From positions 1 to 33,254 of the forward strand of contig SOIM01000032.1 of assembly GCA_004377185.1 (NCBI GenBank): a DNA stretch of 33,254 bases. The letters run 5' to 3'. The DNA comes from Methanomassiliicoccales archaeon. GTDB lineage: Archaea; Thermoplasmatota; Thermoplasmata; RBG-16-68-12; SOIM01. Position numbers and translations under genes: made by a program. Under the pieces are notes generated by a model. The model did no database searches. It was not told the DNA's origin and saw only the letters and a program-made list of their open reading frames with translations. Positions 1 to 8,086 of the stretch are shown here, in pieces; positions within the stretch are counted from its first letter, which is position 1, and each line of letters opens with the position of its first letter.

Positions 1-601
1 TGATCTCTATTGTCCTTGAACAGGCCGGAAGACCCACCACGTCTTTGGCAGAACTGGTAATGGAGCCCGCCTCCACGCACACCCGCAAGTCCTTATCTGT
101 CAATCTTTGGTCTGGGTCAAAGTCTAGGTCCAAGTATATTGTGAAATACCTAGTCCTGTCCTGTTTTATAACCAACGGTTTTCCACTATCAGGACCAGTA
201 CACTCTCTCATCTGTCCAAGGGGCGGAAGGACATAAGGTGAGCTCGTGTCTTCGCCAATGATGCACTCTGCATAACTCATATTCTTGTCACCATTTCTAT
301 CATCCCAGGCAAAGGTGCGATTGACTCCCTCAGGAGGGAGACCGTAGACGTCCACTTCTATACTCTCTAACGTTATGTCAGCATTTTGTGCTTCGAGGGA
401 GAGCCAAATCATTGAGAGATTGACATCTCCTTGGAAGGTGTTTGTGTCAGGAGCAAGGTTCTCCCAGGTTACGTTCAGGGTTCCCTGCGCCGGTGGAGCT
501 TTCACGCCCAATGGGACCATAGCAAAACTAGCCATGAGGAACACGGCAATCACAATAGACACAGAATCCAAATTCTTGGGATTCACTGGTGCAGTCTTCA
601 T
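1..601 (-). CDS. Secreted surface protein, N-terminal part only (paralogue of the next gene)
   Basis: The reading frame starts with ATG at 601 and runs open off the left edge, giving about 200 residues. It begins with a signal peptide (basic start, hydrophobic stretch at about residues 14-30 ending near VKAPP). The following 160 residues match the N-terminal domain of the 1345-residue protein at 730-4767 at roughly three quarters of positions by eye, including the runs APDTNTFQGDVNLSM and FDPDQR and the paired cysteines. The DNA is also visibly similar. An AGGAGG ribosome binding site lies 8 nt before the ATG. The domain is an all-beta module I cannot name; it precedes a MAM-like jelly roll in the paralogue. 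The rest of the gene is outside the window, so its full architecture is unknown. Function unknown, probably cell surface. Confidence 0.85.
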   Translation of the reverse strand, partial: MKTAPVNPKNLDSVSIVIAVFLMASFAMVPLGVKAPPAQGTLNVTWENLAPDTNTFQGDVNLSMIWLSLEAQNADITLESIEVDVYGLPPEGVNRTFAWDDRNGDKNMSYAECIIGEDTSSPYVLPPLGQMRECTGPDSGKPLVIKQDRTRYFTIYLDLDFDPDQRLTDKDLRVCVEAGSITSSAKDVVGLPACSRTIEI

Positions 602-672
602 TCAAGCAGCCTCCTCCAATTTCGGCAAATAGCCCTATGCATGCCCGACGACTATGGATATCTGAAGTACCA

Positions 673-682
673 CCTATAAAAG
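673..682 (-). promoter_or_regulatory. TATA-like box for the left-edge gene
   Basis: On the minus strand the sequence reads CTTTTATAGG. It lies in the 128-bp gap after the stop of the 1345-residue gene. An archaeal start point about 26 nt downstream would fall near 651, giving a leader of about 50 nt with an AGGAGG site before ATG 601. The paralogous genes therefore probably have separate promoters. Read by eye only. Confidence 0.5.
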
Positions 683-701
683 TTGATTGGTACAAAGTTT
701 T

Positions 702-717
702 GACTCATTGAAGAGTC
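702..717 (-). terminator. Small hairpin after the 1345-residue gene
   Basis: GACTC and GAGTC form a 5-bp stem around a 6-nt loop, 13 nt past the stop codon at 730. On the transcript it is followed by AAAACTTTG, not a clear U-tract, so its role as a terminator is weakly supported. Confidence 0.25.
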
Positions 718-729
718 GAGCTTCGGACC

Positions 730-3700
730 CTAGTCTCCACTGACTTCCCAGGTCCCCGCTTGAACGACATGTATCCAGATGCCCATCCCCGGGCTGAGCG
801 CCGTCAGTGTTGATCCGCCTGGATCATTGGGATCGAAGAATTTCCACTTAGCCTTCTTGTCGGCCGCGTCATAGTACATGATCAGGTCGTATTTTCCAGC
901 CATTCCGTTGTCGTCCAGTACTCCCGGCAGGGCTTTTGTCGCAAATGACGGATAACCCACGAAGTTCCAGTCTCCACATGCGGATTCTCTGGTGATAGTT
1001 ATGCTCGTATGAACTACTCTGCCAACGTTGATGAGCACTCCGTCCGACTGCATCCTTACTCTGAGCCCCATCTTTCTGTCTATCTGGGTAAGTGCGCCTC
1101 CTGTTGGAGTCCAGGCTCTCCAAACACACAGGTTGGGGTCGTACGCTTCTATCGTCTTGTACAGGCCGGCTACCGACTCGAACGCCACCGAAGTGGTGTG
1201 GTCGCTCAGCTCAAATCCTATCGATATCTCGTTAGTTCCTTTGTATAACTGCTTGACGAATTTCCCGACCTTGTCGAGGTTCATCTCTTCGTTCCCTTTC
1301 TCGTCAAATGCTCTGACCAGGTAGAAGTAGTTGCTCGAATCTATTCCGACGTCAGGTTCCGGATCGATCCACTGGCTCGTCCCTGCTGGTACCGCGTCAT
1401 AGATGGTATTGAAGTCAAAGCCGTTGACGGTGGTAGCTCTGTAGATCCTGTAACCCTGAACCTTCGGTGAGGTGGACTCTATCCATTCCAGCCTGAGGCC
1501 ATTTCCCGCTTTGTATATCCATAGATTGGTCGGAGAATCAATGCTCGTCCTTCCCCAGACCATTGCGTTGTAGAGCAACTGCTTGTCGTTCGTGTTCGAC
1601 CTGTTCTCCACGAAGTTCGATATGTACACCGAGTTGAAGGCTCCGGGCTCGTAGGCTATCACGGCCGCGTTGTCCGTGGGAGTGGACATGGCTTTGTACT
1701 CACCGCCAGCAAGATGGCCAGCCGTCCAGTTCTCAGCACCGGTCATGAAGAAGCCAGGAGTAAGGGTCATCCCATCCGCGGTGTTGTAGAAGTCCCCCAT
1801 GCTGTTGAAGAGTGGGTGGTTCTCTGCCGGGTTGATGACATGAAGGTCTCTGATGCCGTCCAGGTAAGTGTACAGATTGCTCGGCTTCAGACCGAAAATC
1901 GGTCCCAGTGAGAGGCTGTGTCTGGGTAACTTGTCCGAATCGAAAGTCAGGCCCGTTGCTATTATGCCGTGCCCGTCCTGAACATATTGGGCGATAGCAT
2001 CCAGTTCATCATTTGTGAAGTAGTAGCCAGCCATCACCGGGCTATTCATGTTGCCCGATCGTGAGCTGGAGATGATCAGAACATCCGCATAGGAATCCAG
2101 AAGCTCCTGATAGCTGATGCTTTCCTTGTTGAACCTTTGATAGTCAATGAAAACGGGCACCGAACCGTGGTTGCCCCAATTGGCGTTCAAGTAGTCCCAG
2201 GGAGCCAGATGTGCAAAGTCCGTTCCCCAAGAGTCCAAGACATAGACTTGTACGGGAGGATTGTTCGTAACCTCAATGTTCATGCAGACCTCGTTGTTGG
2301 CCGGGTCCTCGTCCGTGAAACCGACAATGTCCGCGAAGACGCAGATTTCGTAGTAGCCTACCGACGACGGAACCCAAGTGAAATTGGCCCAGACCCATTC
2401 GCCGTGGATTAGATTGCTGATGAACTGTGTGTCCACAGGCGTCCCATCCACTTTCAGATCGACCTGAACAGAGGGAAGGTCCTTCTTGCCGATGTTCGAG
2501 ACAACCGAACTCACTTTTGCATCATAACCGGGTCGGACGAACCTCGGAGCGTTTATGTCAGAGACTCTGATATCGTAATCATAGGCCTGGAATCTGGACC
2601 AGACAAAGGAATTGTACAGAAGCTGCTTCTCAGCCTCGTTCGGCTCGGCATCCGCGGCGAAGGTGATGTAGACCGATCCCTTGAATATCGTAACAGCGGC
2701 GGAACGGTTCCCTGTCGACCTTGCGCAATATACTGCCCCGTCGAGGTCCTCTCCACCCCAAGAGTGGTCGTTGTTCGGTGATGCAGTGGGCCCGAACGAG
2801 GCCTGGAACAGACTGGGAACATTGTTGAAGACGGGGTGAGCATCGCATTTTGGATCCACTTGGATATCAGTTGTGCCATCCCTTGCATACGGCTGGTCTA
2901 CAATCCCCACCAGATCCACAAGGTCGTTGTTGTTTGGAACCAGTTCATTGAAAGCGGTCCCGATAGCCACGAAACCATGACCTTCCCTGGTCCATTTTTC
3001 GATTGCAGCGGTCTCCTCATCATCCAGTTCCGTACCAAAGGGCGGCTTGTAATAGTAGCCAGATCCAGACAGGACTAGTAGGTCCGCCTGCGTGTTGTTG
3101 ATCATCTCATAGGTGATGGGATAGAGATTCAGTGAAGTGTAGTCGATCAGTATCGGGTCCGAGCCATAATCGCCCCAATTGTTGTTCAGGTAGTCCCATG
3201 TGGCTTTCGGACCATCGGCCTGTGTCCCATAGGACCGGAGGATCACAATCTTAGTGAAGGTCTGCGAGGTAGCGGTGACCAACTGGCACTGGACATTGTT
3301 CCAAAGTACCGTCTCACCCGGAACAGGTGTTGCTTCCACGCACAGCTCGTAGGTCCCCTCTCCTGGCGGGGTCCAACTGAAGCTGACCTGGGTCATGGCC
3401 CCACTGGCCAGAAATGAGATCGTTGTCTGGTCCACCACCGCGCCGTCTTCAGTCAGGTTGACCTTTATGTTATTCTCGTTACTCGCTCCAATATTAGCAA
3501 CATCGGCCTTTATTGTCTGAGGATCAAGGGACACATATTGTGGAGCATACATTTGAGGGACAGCGATATCGTGCGCCAGAATTTCTCCATATATCACAAG
3601 GTCGTCTATGAACCACCCAAGGAAGATGTTATTCATATAATTTATTGTGTCAAACCTGAACTCGAGCTGCACCACCCTTCCTGCATAGGCTGAGAGATTG

Positions 3701-4767
3701 AGATTGAGTTTCTTCCACTGGTCATCGGTGAACCACTCGCTGGAGATGAAATGCCATCCTGTACCGTCATGCAAGTATATCTGAGCAAGGTCGAAACCTT
3801 CGTACAGTTCCCTAGAAAGAAGGTGCCAAACGGTCATCGCCAGGCTGGTCCCCTTGGTCGCATCTATCGAAGGGGTCCGAAGTTTCCCCCAGTTTCTGGT
3901 CTGAGTGAGGCCATCAAGTGTGGTATAGTCGCAGAAATAACCGTCGAGCCAATAACGTCTGTGTCCATACCACCAAGATGTGTAAGAAGTGTGGTAGAAC
4001 TGCCTCTTGCCGGGGTTGTTCAAGCAATCCTCCTCACCAGTGCTCAGGTGCCACAGGCCGTTGGGGTGTACGCCACCTGCGTCCCCTCCAGTGAACTCCC
4101 AATCGCCTTGTCCGTGCTCCATGTCGTCGAAGAAGAACCTTCTGTTGATATCTATCGTTCTCGAACAGGCTGGAAGACCTATCACATCGGTAGCGGAACT
4201 GGTGATATATCCGTTGTTCACACACACCCGCAGGTCCTTATCTGTGTGTCTTTGGTCTGGGTCGAAGTCCAGATCTAGGTATATCATGAAATATCGCGTC
4301 TGGTTTTTCTGTATTACTACGTTCTTTCCTGTGTCGGGACCGGTGCATTCTTTCATCTGTCCAGCAGGCGGAAGGATGTACGGCGAGCTCACGTCCTCGC
4401 CGATAACGCATTCCATGTAGCTCATCTCTCTGTCGTAGTTCCTGTCATCCCAGGCAAAGGTTCGGTTGATTCCCTGCGAAGGAATACCCCAAGTGTCCAC
4501 CTTTATGCTCTCGAGAGTGATGTCCGCTCCCTCTGCTTTCATAGCAAGCCAGACCATAGAAAGATTCACGTCCCCTTGGAAGGTGTTCGTATCTGGTGCG
4601 GCATTCTCCCAAGTTATGTTGAGTGTCCCGGCCGTAGGTGGAGCCTTGACAACACCACCTTCATACGGCAAAAGAGATACGATTCCTCCAACCACCATAG
4701 CAACTGCCAGAATAAACGATACCGATTTCGATAGACTTTGCCCACTCTTTAGGTTTTGACTGAACAT
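730..4767 (-). CDS. Secreted CARDB / tandem amidotransferase-like surface protein
   Basis: This 1345-residue protein starts with a signal peptide (residues 1-42). In order come the N-terminal beta domain shared with the left-edge gene (45-205), a MAM / choice-of-anchor-J-like jelly roll (about 209-395, with the usual FFDDME start and GWFIDDL end), a CARDB-type Ig domain (about 399-500), a glutamine-amidotransferase-like alpha/beta domain (about 508-726), then a second CARDB plus a second amidotransferase-like domain (731-1071), a fibronectin III-like domain (1079-1157, GYRIYRATT) and a C-terminal module (to 1345) with NFVGYPS and GMGIWIHV. I see no catalytic triad in the amidotransferase-like domains, so I read them as binding or structural. 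There is no C-terminal membrane helix. The ATG at 4767 follows GGGGGAGG by 5 nt. Likely extracellular; substrate unknown. Confidence 0.9.
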   Translation of the reverse strand: MFSQNLKSGQSLSKSVSFILAVAMVVGGIVSLLPYEGGVVKAPPTAGTLNITWENAAPDTNTFQGDVNLSMVWLAMKAEGADITLESIKVDTWGIPSQGINRTFAWDDRNYDREMSYMECVIGEDVSSPYILPPAGQMKECTGPDTGKNVVIQKNQTRYFMIYLDLDFDPDQRHTDKDLRVCVNNGYITSSATDVIGLPACSRTIDINRRFFFDDMEHGQGDWEFTGGDAGGVHPNGLWHLSTGEEDCLNNPGKRQFYHTSYTSWWYGHRRYWLDGYFCDYTTLDGLTQTRNWGKLRTPSIDATKGTSLAMTVWHLLSRELYEGFDLAQIYLHDGTGWHFISSEWFTDDQWKKLNLNLSAYAGRVVQLEFRFDTINYMNNIFLGWFIDDLVIYGEILAHDIAVPQMYAPQYVSLDPQTIKADVANIGASNENNIKVNLTEDGAVVDQTTISFLASGAMTQVSFSWTPPGEGTYELCVEATPVPGETVLWNNVQCQLVTATSQTFTKIVILRSYGTQADGPKATWDYLNNNWGDYGSDPILIDYTSLNLYPITYEMINNTQADLLVLSGSGYYYKPPFGTELDDEETAAIEKWTREGHGFVAIGTAFNELVPNNNDLVDLVGIVDQPYARDGTTDIQVDPKCDAHPVFNNVPSLFQASFGPTASPNNDHSWGGEDLDGAVYCARSTGNRSAAVTIFKGSVYITFAADAEPNEAEKQLLYNSFVWSRFQAYDYDIRVSDINAPRFVRPGYDAKVSSVVSNIGKKDLPSVQVDLKVDGTPVDTQFISNLIHGEWVWANFTWVPSSVGYYEICVFADIVGFTDEDPANNEVCMNIEVTNNPPVQVYVLDSWGTDFAHLAPWDYLNANWGNHGSVPVFIDYQRFNKESISYQELLDSYADVLIISSSRSGNMNSPVMAGYYFTNDELDAIAQYVQDGHGIIATGLTFDSDKLPRHSLSLGPIFGLKPSNLYTYLDGIRDLHVINPAENHPLFNSMGDFYNTADGMTLTPGFFMTGAENWTAGHLAGGEYKAMSTPTDNAAVIAYEPGAFNSVYISNFVENRSNTNDKQLLYNAMVWGRTSIDSPTNLWIYKAGNGLRLEWIESTSPKVQGYRIYRATTVNGFDFNTIYDAVPAGTSQWIDPEPDVGIDSSNYFYLVRAFDEKGNEEMNLDKVGKFVKQLYKGTNEISIGFELSDHTTSVAFESVAGLYKTIEAYDPNLCVWRAWTPTGGALTQIDRKMGLRVRMQSDGVLINVGRVVHTSITITRESACGDWNFVGYPSFATKALPGVLDDNGMAGKYDLIMYYDAADKKAKWKFFDPNDPGGSTLTALSPGMGIWIHVVQAGTWEVSGD

Positions 4768-4772
4768 AACGG

Positions 4773-4780
4773 CCTCCCCC
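4773..4780 (-). promoter_or_regulatory. Ribosome binding site fixing the start at 4767
   Basis: On the minus strand this reads GGGGGAGG and ends 5 nt before the ATG, which supports the first methionine as the start. Confidence 0.7.
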
Positions 4781-4851
4781 TTTTTACCTCTGTTTCCCGA
4801 CGCCCCCTCATGTCTGAAGAAAGGCTAATACTGAAATTAGATTGGTTTGTG

Positions 4852-4863
4852 AGTATATATACT
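4852..4863 (-). promoter_or_regulatory. Palindromic TATA box of the 1345-residue gene
   Basis: AGTATATATACT is a perfect 12-bp palindrome just past the stop codon (4866-4868) of the small zinc-finger gene. A start point about 26 nt downstream (near 4831) gives a leader of about 64 nt. It separates this gene transcriptionally from the two-gene operon upstream. Because the box is symmetric, orientation rests on the downstream gene. Confidence 0.6.
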
Positions 4864-4865
4864 TT

Positions 4866-5318
4866 TCACACTTCTTCTTCGGTCTCCTCCCCCTCATCTG
4901 GCTCGGCCTCTTCTTCCTTCGGTTTCTTTACTCCTTCCCCCCTTGCTGCTATCGCGCCCATGCTTATCACGGCCACAATGAGGAGGATTACGTTCGCGAC
5001 CAGTCCGACCGAGATCCAGTTGTCCAGATCCGGCACGCTCAGGTTGCTCGGATGGTTGAGCCAGGATATCGCAGCTATTATTATCTCAATTATCAGGAAA
5101 GGTACGATGACCAGAACCGAGGTGGATCTCCTGTCCGAGGACAAGGCCTTCATCTTTGCGGTGGGAAGGAACCTGCCACAGCTCGGACATCTCTTCTCCT
5201 TTTCTTCGCATTCGCCATGGAACTCGGTGCCGCACCAGTCACAAGCGATCGTCGTTTGTTCTTCGGTGATATTGGATTTGCAGATGGGACAGGATCCAGC
5301 CAGATGCTCCTCATCCAT
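4866..5318 (-). CDS. RING/PHD-like zinc-finger protein with two membrane helices
   Basis: This is a 150-residue protein. Its N-terminus holds eight possible zinc ligands in the order Cys10, Cys13, Cys26, Cys29, His34, Cys37, Cys44, Cys47. This C4HC3 spacing (C-x2-C, C-x2-C, H-x2-C, C-x2-C, with the FH and CP-x-CG context) resembles PHD and RING-CH fingers and the prokaryotic RING families. Two hydrophobic helices follow (about 67-87 and 103-125), separated by a short loop with an NLS sequon, then a highly acidic tail. The N- and C-termini should be cytoplasmic. The ATG directly follows the TGA of the upstream gene, and a full AGGAGGTGAT site lies inside that gene's last codons, so the two are translationally coupled and probably work together. 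A ubiquitin-ligase-like role is possible but unproven; zinc-ribbon adaptor is the alternative. Confidence 0.85.
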   Translation of the reverse strand: MDEEHLAGSCPICKSNITEEQTTIACDWCGTEFHGECEEKEKRCPSCGRFLPTAKMKALSSDRRSTSVLVIVPFLIIEIIIAAISWLNHPSNLSVPDLDNWISVGLVANVILLIVAVISMGAIAARGEGVKKPKEEEAEPDEGEETEEEV

Positions 5319-7997
5319 TCAGATCACCTCCTCGCTTGCCGTGTCCTCTTCCATTTCTGGTTCCATGATTTCTTCTTCTCCAACGGCCTCTTCTTCCTCT
5401 TTCAGGAGCTTGTCCTCCGCTTCTCTGATTTTCTTCCGGGCCATGAGCAGAGGTCTCTTGTATCCTACCAGCACTCCCATAAGAATCATGATGATTATGC
5501 AAATGATGGCGATGATGGGTTTGTGATTTGGTCCAACGAAATAGACCTCGAAGCTCACAGTATTCGTGTTGTCCAGATTGTCTCCGCTGGTCACAAAGAT
5601 AGTGTGCTCCCCGGGCTGGCCGAACTTGAAAGCCCCAGTGTATGTTTCCGAATCGCCCCCGTCCCAATTGTATGTGATATCCCCCTTTATGTCGCAACCA
5701 GTGTCCACGGCCGTGAGAGTGAACTCAGTAGTATCCGTCACTTGCGGGGTTCCTTCGATATCATCATATGGCGTACCGTCTATCAGTAAAGTGATCACAG
5801 GGGGAGTATCATCCACTTTCAAGGTCCGGTTGGTCGTTATTTCGGTATTCCCGAGGTAGTCGACCGAATACCATTCCACGTATCTTTCCCCGTCTCCAGA
5901 ACCAAGAACGAGGGGAGTGCCCAAAGCATAGTCCGCCCAGGACGTCCAGTTCTGCACGTATTCGAAAATACGATATCTGGTCTGCTCTCTCCCAGCTGCC
6001 AGTTCCGGCTCATCCTCCTTTGTCCAACTCAGTTGTATGTCTGTGTGGCTTCTCACCCAGATGGTCGGGCCATCTACGTATAGGGGTTCACCGATGTCCA
6101 TGAGAGTTTCTGGGGGAGAATCGTCTATTATCACCATCTCGGATTTCCATGGCTCCATGTTCAGAAGGTTATCGACGCTTGAGAAGTTTATGTGGTGAGG
6201 CCCTTCGGCTGTCATTGAGAACTGCGCGAAGTTGAACTCTCCTTCCAAAGAATAGTCCAATGGTCCGAAATCGTCCAGGAAAAAGACGGTGTCTGTCGGT
6301 CCGGCCGTGGTCTCCACGGTGAAGTTCAGCATGGTGGTTGATTTGATGTAGAGATGCGTTCCGTTGAAGTACTGAGGAGTTCGAACGTTCAGCGTGGTTA
6401 CGGGACCGGGATGTACCCAGAACTGAATTGTTGTTGCATTGTTGAGCTCGTCCATTTCCGTGATGTTACCTGTGTCGTCCACCACGATTGTTACGTTCAC
6501 GCTGGTCAGAACGCCCACAGGCGGTGCCTGCCAATCCACGCGATAAGGTTGGGTGGAGTTCTGTCCCGCTCCTATCGGAAGGACGTGCTGTGCTGCAAAC
6601 CGTCCCATGAAGAAATCGTCATAGAACGCTATGGTGCTATTGTTAAGGGCATCAAGCAACCCGATGTTCGTGACATTCACTTCTATCGGGACTAAGGATC
6701 CTGCGGTCACATCCTGGGCGAGTGGCATGGTATCGGGTATGTAGTCCGGAAGGCCGACCAGGAATCGGAGTATGAAGGTGTTGTTGAGCGGGTTGATCTC
6801 CATCACGTCGTCGTAGTAATCCGCGGTGATGTTGACGTAGTGGTTCCCGAAGGAGAGGTTTTGTGTATTCCAAGATGCAATGAAGGGACCATCATCAGAC
6901 CCAGGGTTAAGAGAAACCACACCAGATTCGAAGAATGTTGGCCCGTCGATAGGGCCTCCTTCCCTTGCTGTGTTGTAATAGTCAAGGCTGCAAACCTCCG
7001 ATGTCAGACTTCCGACGTTTGTGACGTTAGAGACAATACCTGCGGTGGTCCCAGCAGTTATCTGAATCACGTTTGACCTGTATCCAGTCGCGGACGCATC
7101 CGCATAGAATTCCGTGCCGTAGTCCGTGGTTACTCCTATGCCAGAGGGAGTGAGGTCCGCCGCCCCTACAGTGAGACAAATCATCTCCGAGTTGTTGTCC
7201 TCGTTCGTTTCGGTAACGTTATCGTAGTAGTCAACCGTGATGTTGAAGCAGAAGTAGCCATCATCTGGGGCGTTCCAGGCGAAGTAGTAGGGTCCAGTGG
7301 AATTCCCTGGTCCAATTGTGACCGCGGTGTCTTGACCTATAAGGCCTGATGCGTTCCTGAGGACAATCGTGTTGTTTTCCGATATGTTGGTCATACCGTT
7401 GTTCGTGACTCTAGCTGATATGTTGACTGTGCTGAACGGATAAACTCCCATTGGGGGAGTGTATGGTATGTTGTCGATTCTTATGTCAGTAGGAATAAGG
7501 TCCACAGACGAGCAAACGACGTCCCATTGCTGCGAAGTGTTGTTAGGCAACCAGTTCAGTTCGTTGTTGTAGGAACCCCTCGGAGAGACCGGATCACCGG
7601 CTGAACCAGTGCCATTGCTTGTTGCGTTCTCGGCCAGGCCACCCGATGGTGTGCAATCTATCTGAATTCGATAAAGGTCTCCGTCCGACCAGGTCGCTTC
7701 CTTTTCTTCCCATGTGAGATTGTAGCTGTACCACCCTCCTTCTGCGCCCACTACATCCCAAGTGTCGTTGGAGGGGAAGCCCTTCCAGGTTCCATTGTGC
7801 TGCACCCAGACCCGCAAGTTTGTGTCGTAGGATAGAACAGAACCGTCACTGTCAAAAATCATGCCCCAGATCCAGAGGTCTTCGCTTTGGGCTCTTACTT
7901 CCCCTGTCATAAGAAAAGGTGATACCATCATGAGCATAGAAAGTGCCAGTAGAACTGTTGCTGTTCTCCTGCCCACTACCTTCAGCCTGCCAGCCAT
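5319..7997 (-). CDS. Single-pass CARDB surface glycoprotein with acidic cytoplasmic tail
   Basis: This 892-residue protein has a signal peptide (residues about 10-36, ending GEVRAQ), a beta domain, three CARDB-type Ig repeats (starting near residues 165, 282 and 412, each opening with a DL/DY-x-P stretch and ending in an E-x-N-x-x-NN motif), and Ig-like domains up to about residue 820. One membrane helix (about 828-847, PIIAIICIIIMIL core) is followed by a basic stop-transfer segment and a very acidic tail of about 40 residues. About thirty Asn-X-Ser/Thr sequons suggest heavy N-glycosylation. It lacks the C-terminal module of its neighbours. The start at 7997 has a GGAGGAG site just upstream. 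Its stop abuts the start of the RING/PHD-like gene, whose tail is similarly acidic. The architecture suits a receptor or anchor paired with that protein; ligand unknown. Confidence 0.9.
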   Translation of the reverse strand: MAGRLKVVGRRTATVLLALSMLMMVSPFLMTGEVRAQSEDLWIWGMIFDSDGSVLSYDTNLRVWVQHNGTWKGFPSNDTWDVVGAEGGWYSYNLTWEEKEATWSDGDLYRIQIDCTPSGGLAENATSNGTGSAGDPVSPRGSYNNELNWLPNNTSQQWDVVCSSVDLIPTDIRIDNIPYTPPMGVYPFSTVNISARVTNNGMTNISENNTIVLRNASGLIGQDTAVTIGPGNSTGPYYFAWNAPDDGYFCFNITVDYYDNVTETNEDNNSEMICLTVGAADLTPSGIGVTTDYGTEFYADASATGYRSNVIQITAGTTAGIVSNVTNVGSLTSEVCSLDYYNTAREGGPIDGPTFFESGVVSLNPGSDDGPFIASWNTQNLSFGNHYVNITADYYDDVMEINPLNNTFILRFLVGLPDYIPDTMPLAQDVTAGSLVPIEVNVTNIGLLDALNNSTIAFYDDFFMGRFAAQHVLPIGAGQNSTQPYRVDWQAPPVGVLTSVNVTIVVDDTGNITEMDELNNATTIQFWVHPGPVTTLNVRTPQYFNGTHLYIKSTTMLNFTVETTAGPTDTVFFLDDFGPLDYSLEGEFNFAQFSMTAEGPHHINFSSVDNLLNMEPWKSEMVIIDDSPPETLMDIGEPLYVDGPTIWVRSHTDIQLSWTKEDEPELAAGREQTRYRIFEYVQNWTSWADYALGTPLVLGSGDGERYVEWYSVDYLGNTEITTNRTLKVDDTPPVITLLIDGTPYDDIEGTPQVTDTTEFTLTAVDTGCDIKGDITYNWDGGDSETYTGAFKFGQPGEHTIFVTSGDNLDNTNTVSFEVYFVGPNHKPIIAIICIIIMILMGVLVGYKRPLLMARKKIREAEDKLLKEEEEAVGEEEIMEPEMEEDTASEEVI
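5323..5332 (-). promoter_or_regulatory. Full-length Shine-Dalgarno site inside the upstream gene
   Basis: AGGAGGTGAT on the minus strand lies within the last codons of the CARDB glycoprotein gene and 4 nt before the ATG at 5318. It is complementary to the standard 16S tail over 10 nt. With adjacent stop and start codons this indicates translational coupling. Confidence 0.75.
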
Positions 7998-8033
7998 TCA
8001 GATCTCCTCCTCTAGTAGTGGAGACTGGTACGA

Positions 8034-8046
8034 GTACAAATAGATT
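8034..8046 (-). promoter_or_regulatory. Possible TATA box of the CARDB glycoprotein operon
   Basis: AATCTATTTGTAC on the minus strand would place the start point near 8014, leaving a leader of about 17 nt that still contains the GGAGGAG ribosome site. The match is weak, and read-through from the upstream gene is possible. Confidence 0.3.
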
Positions 8047-8086
8047 CCTGACTCACCCTCTAACCTTCGATATTTCCGTGTCAATT

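Noticed and set aside
3751-5789. Long plus-strand open frames of 175, 256 and 315 codons
   Set aside because: They lie antisense to well-supported minus-strand genes with signal peptides, domains and ribosome sites. Their translations show no domain or hydrophobic pattern that makes sense.
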